Notes under the pieces: model-generated
What the model was told of the DNA's origin: nothing
Seen by the model: only the letters and a program-made list of their open reading frames with translations
Databases searched by the model: none
Source of the DNA: Rubrobacter sp.
GTDB taxonomy: Bacteria > Actinomycetota > Rubrobacteria > Rubrobacterales > Rubrobacteraceae
Direction of reading: 5' to 3'
NCBI GenBank assembly: GCA_016781635.1
Contig: JADDPY010000453.1
Location: forward strand, 1-5,242
DNA: 5,242 bases
Position numbers and translations under genes: made by a program
Shown here: positions 1 through 5,242 of the stretch, in pieces
How the letters are laid out: the number at the start of each line of letters is the position of its first letter
How positions within the stretch are numbered: position 1 is the first letter of the stretch

Positions 1-118
1 TTTCATGGTGAACATCCTGGGCGACCCGGCCGGGTACGGTCGGGGGCTCGGCCTGCTGGACCTGGAGTGGTGGGGCAAGTCGCCCGAGGCGGAGCAGTGG
101 GACGTAACCCCGGTGTAG
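1..118 (+). CDS. C-terminal end of an unrecognised protein (5' end outside window)
   Basis: An open frame starting at base 2 encodes 38 residues and stops at TAG 116-118. It begins FMVNILGDPAGYGRGLG and ends with a Trp- and acid-rich tail (LEWWGKSPEAEQWDVTPV). The third codon position is G or C in nearly every codon, as expected for a real gene in this DNA. The MVNILGD stretch recalls the MVNLLGD segment near the end of PurK-type ATP-grasp proteins, but the usual following motifs are missing, so I do not assign it. It is on the same strand as the epimerase-like gene and ends 91 bases before that gene's start. It could be the previous gene of the same transcription unit. Confidence 0.6.
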   Translation, partial: FMVNILGDPAGYGRGLGLLDLEWWGKSPEAEQWDVTPV

Positions 119-198
119 ACCTGGGCCAGCGCAGCCTATGATTCACGCGCCGGGTATGGAGTTTACACAGTGGGCGGGACTAACGATACCGAGGGGAG

Positions 199-203
199 AG
201 GAG
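199..203 (+). promoter_or_regulatory. Ribosome binding site deciding the start of the epimerase-like gene
   Basis: AGGAG lies within a purine-rich run (191-207), six bases before ATG 210. The in-frame upstream ATG at 138 has no such site, and using it would add 24 residues before the Rossmann fold that do not resemble the family. The ATG at 210 is therefore preferred. Confidence 0.7.
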
Positions 204-209
204 CAGGAC

Positions 210-1109
210 ATGCGGGTACTTGTTACCGGTGCCGGTGGCACACTGGGGATGGCGCTCGCGCCTATGTTGGCCGAGGCCGGGCACGAGCCGGTGCTGCAGG
301 ACGTGCGAGCGCTTCAGACACCGTACGAGTTCGTCCGGGGTGACGTGCGCAGCCCGGAAGATGTCCTGGCGGCGGCGAGGGGCGCGGAGGCGATAGTGCA
401 TACCGCGGCGATCCACGGCATACATCTGAGGGATCACTCGCCCCGCGACTTCTACGATCTCAACCTCACCGGCACGCTCAACGTTTGGGAGGCGGCAGCC
501 GAGGTAGGCACAAAGGCGGTGGTTTTCAGCAGCACGATGGGCGTGTACAAGCCTCACAATGCTCCAGGGGAGGGCACGGCGCTACGCGAGGACACGCCAC
601 TGCGGCCCGGCGACATCTACGGCTGGACGAAGGTGGCGGGCGAGGAGTTGTGCAAGCTGTACGGGCGCACCCACGGCATCCCGAGCGTGGGATTGCGCTT
701 CGGCATGTTCGTGCCCGAGCCCTTCTTCCGCTACGGTATCCGGCTGCTCTACGGTGGGGTGGACACGCATGACGTTGCCCGCTCGGTGGTGGGGTCGATC
801 GAGGCCCTCGTGAGCGGGGGCATTCAATGGGACACTTTCAACATCGAGTCGGTAGTGCCCTTCCAGGAAGAGGACTCCGAGCAGCTGACGCGAGATCCCA
901 TGCCCGTGCTGGATAAGTACTACCCCGGCGCTGTGGAGCTGCTCCGAGAGCGGGGGGTGGAGAGCCTGGCGCCGATCACGGTGCACTACCCGATGGACCA
1001 CGCGGCGGATGCGATCGGTTTCAGGCCGGAATGCAACTTCGACCGCTGGCTGGAGGAGCTCAGGAGCCGGCCGGAGGAGAGGGCGGAGAAGAGCCCTCCT
1101 TGGCCGTAG
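210..1109 (+). CDS. NAD-dependent epimerase/dehydratase family protein (extended SDR)
   Basis: A 299-residue protein. It opens with MRVLVTGAGGTLG, the beta-1 strand and glycine-rich GxxGxxG loop (G7, G10, G13) of an extended-SDR Rossmann fold. D31 at the end of beta-2 fits NAD rather than NADP preference, D45 falls in the GDV motif, and HTAA (64-67) follows beta-4. The catalytic set is visible as S107/S108/T109 (FSSTMGVY) and YxxxK at Y137-K141. LRFG and VPEP follow, as in sugar-nucleotide epimerases and uronate dehydrogenases. Length is normal for the superfamily. The C-terminal third, with a DPMPVLDKYYPGA stretch, is less typical and ends in a charged tail. It acts in the cytoplasm. Likely chemistry is NAD-dependent oxidation or epimerisation of a sugar, sugar acid or sugar nucleotide; the exact substrate is not deducible. 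The aldo/keto reductase gene follows after 67 bases on the same strand. Confidence 0.9.
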   Translation: MRVLVTGAGGTLGMALAPMLAEAGHEPVLQDVRALQTPYEFVRGDVRSPEDVLAAARGAEAIVHTAAIHGIHLRDHSPRDFYDLNLTGTLNVWEAAAEVGTKAVVFSSTMGVYKPHNAPGEGTALREDTPLRPGDIYGWTKVAGEELCKLYGRTHGIPSVGLRFGMFVPEPFFRYGIRLLYGGVDTHDVARSVVGSIEALVSGGIQWDTFNIESVVPFQEEDSEQLTRDPMPVLDKYYPGAVELLRERGVESLAPITVHYPMDHAADAIGFRPECNFDRWLEELRSRPEERAEKSPPWP

Positions 1110-1176
1110 CCGAAGCAGGACGACCGGCGGGAGCGAGAGTGCAGACGTTGACGAGCAGTAGATAGAGAAGAGATGT

Positions 1177-2127
1177 GTGAGAGTGGAGTACCGCAGCCTG
1201 GGCAGGTCGGGTCTAGAGGTATCGGAGATCGGGTTCGGGGCGTGGGCGATAGGGGGCGACGCGTGGGGACCGGTGGAGGACGATGCCTCCATAGCGGCGA
1301 TGGAGCGAGCGCTTGAGCTTGGCATCAACTTCATAGATACAGCCGACGTGTATGGCGACGGCCACAGCGAGGAGCTAGTAGCCAAGGTGATCGAGGGAAG
1401 GCGAGACCAGGTGATCGTCTCTACAAAGGGCGGGCTTATGGGACATCACCGCGACCCGAGTGGCACGCCGGTCTACGACCGTCCCGAGAAGGTGCGGGAA
1501 GCGCTCGAGAGCAGCCTCAGGAGGCTGGGCACCGATTACGTCGACGTGTACTTCGACCACATCTGGTGGGACAGGCACGAGGAGACGGAGGCGTTCATTG
1601 AGGCCCTCGCACAGCTCAAGGCAGAAGGCAAGGCGAGGGCGGTGGGCGTGTCCACCGACGACTTCGAGTACATAAAGCACTTCAACAAGAACGGTGGTCT
1701 GGATGTCGTGCAGCTCGAGTACAGCATCCTCAACCGCAAGGCGGAGGGACAGATCCTCCCGTACCTCCAGGAGCACGGTATAGGCGTCGTCGTGCGCGGC
1801 CCGCTCCAGAAGGGGCTGCTCACCGGCAAGTTCACGCCTGACACCTCCTTTCCCCAGGGCGACGTGCGCTCTGGCTGGCCCGCGCAGGAGTGGTACAGGA
1901 CAGACCTGGGGCGCGTAGAGAGTCTGCGAAGGCTGGAGGGTGAGGACCAGACGATGGGGCAGTTGGCACTACGCTTCGTGCTCAGCCACCCTGCTATCTC
2001 CACAGCTATCCCTGGTGGTAAGACCCCTGAGCAGGTAGAAGCGAACGCCCGAGCCTCCAGGCGCCCGCTTCTATCGGAGGAAGAGTTGCAGATTATCGAT
2101 GAGACAGCGCCCGCCCAACAGAGGTAG
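1177..2127 (+). CDS. Aldo/keto reductase
   Basis: A 316-residue TIM-barrel oxidoreductase using NAD(P)H to reduce aldehydes or ketones, or the reverse. The N-terminus (VEYRSLGRSGLEVSEIGFG) is typical of the family. The catalytic tetrad is present: D54 and Y59 in FIDTADVYGDGHSEE, K84 in STKGG, and H128 in VYFDHIWW. The C-terminal cofactor-binding motif IPGGKTPEQVEAN is at 278-290. Length matches the family, so the enzyme looks intact. The start is GTG 1177, four bases after a weak AAGAG (1168-1172). GTG 1183 is an alternative giving MEYRSLGRSG; ATG 1173 is in another frame. Close spacing to the epimerase-like gene suggests one transcript and a shared carbohydrate or polyol pathway. Substrate is unknown. 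Arginine codons are strongly biased to AGG/AGA (11 of 25 by hand count). Confidence 0.93.
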   Translation: MRVEYRSLGRSGLEVSEIGFGAWAIGGDAWGPVEDDASIAAMERALELGINFIDTADVYGDGHSEELVAKVIEGRRDQVIVSTKGGLMGHHRDPSGTPVYDRPEKVREALESSLRRLGTDYVDVYFDHIWWDRHEETEAFIEALAQLKAEGKARAVGVSTDDFEYIKHFNKNGGLDVVQLEYSILNRKAEGQILPYLQEHGIGVVVRGPLQKGLLTGKFTPDTSFPQGDVRSGWPAQEWYRTDLGRVESLRRLEGEDQTMGQLALRFVLSHPAISTAIPGGKTPEQVEANARASRRPLLSEEELQIIDETAPAQQR

Positions 2128-2201
2128 TCTCCGGTAGCACCCGATGGATCCGAGGACGGAGTGCTTAGCGTGGTCTGCTTAGAGGAGGTCCGCCCCGGCG
2201 A

Positions 2202-2321
2202 ATGGTAGCTGACGCCTTACGAAAGTTGGCAACCGGACACTTTTTTGGGCCGGGAATGACTGATCGCCGGACTCGTAGCGTTCGCCTGCGAAAGCCGAGC
2301 TCCTCGAATAATCCGGGTTAG
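2202..2321 (+). CDS. Possible small basic ORF (39 residues), unrecognised
   Basis: ATG 2202 to TAG 2319-2321 encodes 39 residues starting MVADALRKLATGHFFGPG. The second half is basic (MTDRRTRSVRLRKP); the whole has eight Arg/Lys and two acidic residues. A strong Shine-Dalgarno-like GGAGG lies at 2184-2188, but its 13-base spacing to the ATG is longer than usual. No family is recognised and there is no membrane segment. It may be a chance ORF or a remnant of an element that entered here, since broken genes follow directly. Confidence 0.2.
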   Translation: MVADALRKLATGHFFGPGMTDRRTRSVRLRKPSSSNNPG

Positions 2322-2347
2322 AGACGTGCCGCAGGCGACCAAGGTGC

Positions 2348-2353
2348 GGGAGG
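2348..2353 (+). promoter_or_regulatory. Intact ribosome binding site in front of a broken SDR gene
   Basis: GGGAGG sits seven bases before ATG 2361, which is ideal spacing. It supports 2361 as the original start of the SDR gene whose frame is now broken about eight codons later. Confidence 0.6.
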
Positions 2354-2360
2354 AACGGCA

Positions 2361-2530
2361 ATGGTTAGTACGGATGAAGGGCATTCGACGGACAGGTCGC
2401 GATCGTCACCGGCGCGAGCAGCAGGCTCGGTCGGGCCACGGCTGTCGCCCTGGCCCGTGCCGGCGTCGACGTCGCGCTGCTCGCCCTGCTGATGAGGCGC
2501 CGCAGCTGCGGCGGCGTCTGCTCCTTCTGA
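2361..2530 (+). pseudogene. N-terminal remnant of a classical short-chain dehydrogenase/reductase, frameshifted and truncated
   Basis: From 2384 the frame reads FDGQVAIVTGASSRLG and continues RATAVALARAGVDVALLA (to 2485). This is the beta-1 strand, cofactor loop, alpha-1 helix and beta-2 strand of a classical NAD(P)-dependent SDR. The gene is dead for several reasons. The ATG with a good Shine-Dalgarno site (2361, MVSTDEGH) is in a different frame, and the SDR frame has TGA at 2375-2377 just upstream; restoring one base in the TT near 2384 would give MVSTDEGHFDGQVAIVTG. The cofactor loop reads TGASSRLG where TGxxxGxG is expected, so the second Gly is Arg. After about 34 residues the similarity stops and the frame ends at TGA 2528-2530. 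A normal SDR has about 250 residues. What follows is a palindrome and a reversed recombinase remnant. Confidence 0.75.
2498..2513. repeat. 16-base perfect palindrome at the junction of two gene remnants
   Basis: CGCCGCAGCTGCGGCG is fully self-complementary around 2505/2506. It lies 12 bases after the last recognisable SDR codon and 28 bases before the point where recombinase similarity begins on the other strand. No T-run follows it on either strand, so it does not look like a standard intrinsic terminator. It could be a recombination-site remnant or chance in GC-rich DNA. Confidence 0.55.
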
Positions 2531-2541
2531 TTGCACCTCGA

Positions 2542-2838
2542 CACCGTGTGCAGCTTCGCCCCTCGCTCCGCCAGTTGGGTGCCCACCGTGTGGCGTAACC
2601 GGTGCATCGTGCCCATCGGATTCCCATCCGGTCCCACCAAGCCGGCGTCTCGGCAGACCCTGGCGAGCGGGGTCTCGAACAGGTACCGGTTGGAGATCAT
2701 CGCACCGCGCCGCGCGAAGGGGTACCTGGTCGGCTCGCCGGAAATCTCGTCGTGGAAACCCCGCTCGCACACCGCCCGGCTCCTCCCGGCCCGCAGCGTC
2801 CGCATCGCCTCCATCGTTGACAGGCGCGAGATAGGTGC
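2542..2838 (-). pseudogene. Tyrosine recombinase (phage-type integrase) remnant, middle of the catalytic domain
   Basis: Read on the minus strand, the frame opens after a stop at 2839-2841. It gives FARRGAMISNRYLF, then ETPLARVCRDAGL, then HRLRHTVGTQLAERGAKLHTV. This matches the catalytic domain of tyrosine recombinases/integrases, which cut and rejoin DNA through a tyrosine nucleophile. The HxxRH box (catalytic His and second Arg) is encoded by 2590-2604. The N-terminal core-binding domain and first catalytic Arg are absent. Similarity ends abruptly after HTV at 2542, where family members continue with a LGH box and the catalytic Tyr. The frame then runs on into antisense of the SDR remnant as meaningless residues. 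The fragment cannot be active. The part upstream of about 2775 (MEAMRTLRAGRSRAVCE) is less clearly recombinase. It is probably debris from an integrated element. Confidence 0.8.
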
Positions 2839-2859
2839 TTACGATGTCCACGGGCTCCC

Positions 2860-2951
2860 ATGGAGCATAAGTACTGCGGCAGGTTGCTCGCCGATTACCT
2901 CAGCGCCGGGCATGCCTGGAGCTTCCCTATCCGGTGGGTATGCAGCATAAA
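2860..2951. repeat. 12-base direct repeat pair upstream of the BTAD regulator
   Basis: ATGGAGCATAAG at 2860-2871 and ATGCAGCATAAA at 2940-2951 match at 10 of 12 positions (consensus ATGSAGCATAAR), with starts 80 bases apart. The second copy ends eight bases before the regulator ATG and overlaps its probable Shine-Dalgarno (AAAGG, 2949-2953). The first copy overlaps a short hairpin, GCTCC-CAT-GGAGC at 2854-2866. They could be paired operator half-sites or an old duplication. Confidence 0.35.
2903..2922. promoter_or_regulatory. Imperfect 20-base palindrome, candidate operator of the BTAD regulator
   Basis: The sequence is centred on GGCATGCC (2909-2916) and pairs at 8 of 10 positions over 2903-2922. 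It lies 37 bases before the regulator start, between the two direct-repeat copies. The position and dyad symmetry would suit a transcription-factor binding site, possibly autoregulation. No clear -35/-10 pair can be placed around it. Confidence 0.3.
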
Positions 2952-2959
2952 GGCTCACC

Positions 2960-5242
2960 ATGACCAGACACGATCCCGGTTCAGGTCTAGCTCCAGACGG
3001 CGAGGACGGTATCTGCATCCGGCTGCTCGGTGGTTTCGAGGTCAGCGTCGGCGGGCGGGTCGTCGAGGACTCCGCTTGGCGGCTTCGCAAGGCAGCCGCC
3101 CTGCTCAAGCTGCTCGCCCTCTCGGAGCGGTACCAACTCCACCGCGACCAGGCGCTCGAACTGCTCTGGCCAGACCTCGAACCCGGAGCCGCGACCAACA
3201 ACTTCCACCGTACGCTGCACGCACTCCGGCGGATCCTCGAGCCGGACCGACGGTCCACATGGCTACACCTCCAAGAAGACATCCTCACCATCGGCCCGGC
3301 CGGACTGGTGTGGGTGGACGTTCGGGGCTTTGAGGCCGCGTGCGCCAAGGCCCGGGGAGCGTCCGAACCCGCGCCATATTACGCCGCACTCCAACTGTAC
3401 ACCGGCGAGCTGCTGCCCGCCGACCGCTACGAGGACTGGGCGGCGAGCCGCCGCGAGCAGGTGCGCGATCTGTACCTGTCACTGCTGCTGAATCTCGCGC
3501 GCCTGCACGAGGCACGACAGGAATTACAGCCGGCGATCGAGGCGCTCCGGCGGGTCGTGGAGGGCGAGCGCTCACACGAGGAGGCACACACCGAGCTCAT
3601 GCGCCTGTACGCGCTCACCGGGCAGCGCCACCAGGCGCTCAGGCAGTACGGCCAGCTAAGGGATGCCCTGCGGCGAGAACTCGATGCCGAGCCAGCTGCC
3701 GCGAGCGAGCGCCTGTATCGAGATATCCGGTCCGGACAGTTCCCGCCCAGAAGGTCGCAATCCCATGGCACCCCGGCGGACCACACAGGAACCAGCCCGC
3801 GGCATAACCTACCGGCCCCATTGACCAGCTTCATCGGGCGCGAGCGCGAGGTCGCCGAGGTCGGACGCCTACTGGCGACCACCCGGCTGCTCTCCCTGAC
3901 CGGGACGGGCGGCTGTGGCAAGACGCGGCTGGCGTTGGAGGTGGCCCGAAGCTCCATTCCCGAGTATGCGGACGGGGTATGGCTCGTCGAGTTGGCGGGG
4001 CTCTCCGACCCCCGGCTCGTGCCGAGAGCCGTCAGTGGCGTGCTGGGCGTTGCGGAGGACGCCGAGCGACCGCTGGTGGATACCCTTTCGGACGCTCTGC
4101 GCTCCAAGCGGATGCTCCTGGTGCTGGACAACTGCGAGCACCTGCTGGACGCGTGTGCTCACCTGGCGCAGACACTCCTGAGTTCCTGCCCGGGCGTACG
4201 GGTCCTCACCACCAGCCGGGAGGCACTCGGCATAGGCGGCGAGCTGCACTGGCGCGTGCCATCGCTCTCCGTGCCTCCTGCCGGACCCCTCCCATCTGCC
4301 GAGCGTCTGACGGAGTACGGGTCGGTGCAGCTGTTCGTCGAGCGGGCGCGGCACCGCGAGCCGACGCTCGACTTGTCGGACACCGAGGACATGCGGGCCG
4401 TAGCGGAGATATGCCGCCAACTCGACGGGATACCGCTCGCCATCGAGCTGGCGACCGCCCGAATCCCGGTGCTGTCGGTCCGGCAGATAGCCGCAAGGCT
4501 GCACGACGCGCTGGGGCTGCTCTCCAGCGGTGGCCGGATGGCTGTGCCGAGGCATCAAACCCTCAGGGGTGTGCTCGACTGGAGCTATGCGTTGCTGAGC
4601 GAGCCCGAGCGGCAACTGTTCGCGAGGCTGTCCGTGTTCGCGGGTGGCTGGACGCTGGAAGCCGCGGAGTCGGTGGGCCGTTCGAGCAGTGCGGGCGGGC
4701 CGGATACGGAAGACGTGCTGGAGCTGATCTCGCGGCTGGTAGACCGATCGCTGGTGCAGGTGGATGCGGGCCACGGGGGCGTGATCCGTTACCGCCTGCT
4801 GGAGTCCATCGGGCAATATGCAAGCGAGCGGCTGGAGGAGAGCGGGGAGTCGGAGGCGGTGTGCCGGTCCCACGCGCTGTTCTTCGTCGCGCTCGCGGAG
4901 GAGGCGGAACCGGAGTTGATCGGACCGCGGCAAGGGGAGTGGCTGGCGCGGCTGGAGGCGGAGCACGATAACTTCCGCATGACCCTGTCCCGGACGGTGG
5001 GGCAAAATCAACTGGAACTCGCTGCTCGGCTGGCAGGAGCGCTATGGCGGTACTGGTTCACGCGTGGTCACGCGACGGAGGGGCGCCGCTGGCTGGAGCG
5101 GGCACTAGCAGACCCAAGTGTGGTTCCGATATCCGCGCGCGCCAAGGCTCTAAGGGGCGCGGGCGTCCTGGCTCACGCGCAATCTGATCATGCCGCGGCC
5201 CTCGGGCCGCTGGAAGAGAGTGTGAGGCTGTATCGAGAGATC
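2960..5242 (+). CDS. AfsR/SARP-like transcriptional regulator: winged helix, BTAD, NB-ARC ATPase, TPR (3' end outside window)
   Basis: An uninterrupted 761-codon frame still open at the window edge. The start is ATG 2960, six bases after AAAGG; an in-frame TAA at 2948 excludes an earlier start. Domain order: OmpR-type winged-helix DNA-binding domain at about 18-95 (IRLLGGFEVSVGG, then WRLRKAAALLKLLAL and ELLWPDLEPGAATNN); BTAD helices at about 117-258; a Pro/Ser-rich linker; and a STAND/NB-ARC ATPase starting at FIGRE (291-295). The ATPase has Walker A GTGGCGKT (315-322), Walker B LLVLD (386-390), sensor-like TTSR (417-420) and a GxP motif GIPLA (490-494). A winged-helix/helical segment (about 531-625) follows, then TPR-like helices (RLAGALWRYW from 690; EGRRWLERAL; AALGPLEESVRLYRE), which are cut off. 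All nucleotide-binding motifs look intact. Such proteins activate transcription after ATP-dependent switching, often of secondary-metabolism genes. The ligand and targets here are unknown. A C-terminal LuxR-type helix-turn-helix beyond the window is neither shown nor excluded. Confidence 0.93.
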   Translation, partial: MTRHDPGSGLAPDGEDGICIRLLGGFEVSVGGRVVEDSAWRLRKAAALLKLLALSERYQLHRDQALELLWPDLEPGAATNNFHRTLHALRRILEPDRRSTWLHLQEDILTIGPAGLVWVDVRGFEAACAKARGASEPAPYYAALQLYTGELLPADRYEDWAASRREQVRDLYLSLLLNLARLHEARQELQPAIEALRRVVEGERSHEEAHTELMRLYALTGQRHQALRQYGQLRDALRRELDAEPAAASERLYRDIRSGQFPPRRSQSHGTPADHTGTSPRHNLPAPLTSFIGREREVAEVGRLLATTRLLSLTGTGGCGKTRLALEVARSSIPEYADGVWLVELAGLSDPRLVPRAVSGVLGVAEDAERPLVDTLSDALRSKRMLLVLDNCEHLLDACAHLAQTLLSSCPGVRVLTTSREALGIGGELHWRVPSLSVPPAGPLPSAERLTEYGSVQLFVERARHREPTLDLSDTEDMRAVAEICRQLDGIPLAIELATARIPVLSVRQIAARLHDALGLLSSGGRMAVPRHQTLRGVLDWSYALLSEPERQLFARLSVFAGGWTLEAAESVGRSSSAGGPDTEDVLELISRLVDRSLVQVDAGHGGVIRYRLLESIGQYASERLEESGESEAVCRSHALFFVALAEEAEPELIGPRQGEWLARLEAEHDNFRMTLSRTVGQNQLELAARLAGALWRYWFTRGHATEGRRWLERALADPSVVPISARAKALRGAGVLAHAQSDHAAALGPLEESVRLYREI

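Larger units (their letters stand above)
2128..2360. other. Intergenic stretch with no convincing gene
   Basis: This 233-base stretch follows the aldo/keto reductase. It contains a 7-base repeat TGCTTAG at 2162-2168 and 2176-2182, a T6 run at 2241-2246 without a convincing stem before it, and a short inverted pair TTCGC/GCGAA at 2281-2292 with only a 2-base loop. A possible small ORF (2202-2321) is listed separately. I see no clear terminator, promoter or RNA gene. Confidence 0.6.

Noticed and set aside
1..118. Assignment of the left partial gene to PurK from MVNILGD
   Set aside because: The conserved histidine- and glycine-rich C-terminal motifs expected after that segment are absent.
114..190. 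Promoter-like hexamers before the epimerase-like gene: TATGAT (137-142), and TTTACA (162-167) with GATACC (185-190)
   Set aside because: TATGAT lacks a good -35 partner. The second pair has the right spacing, but its -10 matches at only three of six positions. Neither is strong enough to call.
138..209. N-terminal extension of the epimerase-like protein to ATG 138
   Set aside because: The 24 extra residues precede the beta-1 strand and match nothing in the fold; ATG 210 has a well-spaced AGGAG.
1079..1098. Hairpin GAGGGC/GCCCTC with an 8-base loop at the end of the epimerase-like gene
   Set aside because: It lies inside the coding sequence and has no T-run after it, so it is not a convincing terminator.
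582..1385. Minus-strand ORF of 267 residues across the epimerase/reductase border
   Set aside because: It overlaps two well-supported plus-strand genes and has no recognisable domain.
2226..2260. T6 run with nearby GGACAC and GGGCCGGGA, reminiscent of insertion-sequence ends or a terminator
   Set aside because: No matching inverted end, target duplication or stable stem before the T-run was found.
2281..2292. Inverted pair TTCGC-CT-GCGAA
   Set aside because: A five-base stem with a two-base loop is too short to interpret in GC-rich DNA.
2531..2950. Plus-strand ORF of 139 residues over the recombinase remnant, and a minus-strand ORF at 2839-3348
   Set aside because: The first is antisense to recognisable recombinase sequence; the second is antisense to the regulator's winged-helix domain. 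Neither shows a family motif.
3869..5011. Long minus-strand ORF (380 residues) opposite the regulator, and a second at 3427-4131
   Set aside because: They are antisense shadows of a strongly supported coding frame in GC-rich DNA, with low-complexity Arg/Pro/Gln-rich products matching no family.

Overview
The window is GC-rich DNA from a bacterium. The large regulator at the right end has an OmpR-type winged helix, a BTAD domain, a STAND/NB-ARC ATPase and TPR-like repeats, in a sequence style abundant in Chloroflexota and also seen in high-GC Actinomycetota. The broken tyrosine recombinase belongs to a style found in the same two groups. Chloroflexota is my first guess and Actinomycetota the alternative; this is inference from protein style, not proof.

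Layout, left to right. Bases 1-118 hold the last 38 codons of an unrecognised plus-strand gene. Next come two intact plus-strand oxidoreductase genes: an extended-SDR sugar-nucleotide-epimerase-like protein (210-1109) and an aldo/keto reductase (1177-2127), 67 bases apart and probably co-transcribed. Together they look like part of a small carbohydrate or polyol metabolic unit, but neither substrate can be read from the sequence.

Bases 2128-2959 (832 bases) contain no convincing intact gene and look like a scar. They hold a possible 39-codon basic ORF (2202-2321, weak). After it, a good Shine-Dalgarno site leads into the start of a classical SDR gene that is frameshifted and cut off after about 34 recognisable codons (2361-2485). 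A 16-base perfect palindrome follows (2498-2513). On the opposite strand lies the catalytic-domain middle of a tyrosine recombinase (2542-2838) that keeps the HxxRH box but has lost both ends, including the nucleophilic tyrosine. The two dead genes converge on a short junction, which suggests an old integration or deletion event.

From 2960 to the right edge runs one open frame of 761 codons with no stop: the AfsR/SARP-like regulator, cut by the window end. Its upstream 120 bases contain an imperfect 20-base palindrome and a 12-base direct repeat that could be operator sequence. I see no RNA gene, CRISPR array, complete mobile element or convincing terminator. Apart from the scar and the regulator's upstream elements, the window looks ordinary, and I found no clear new system.
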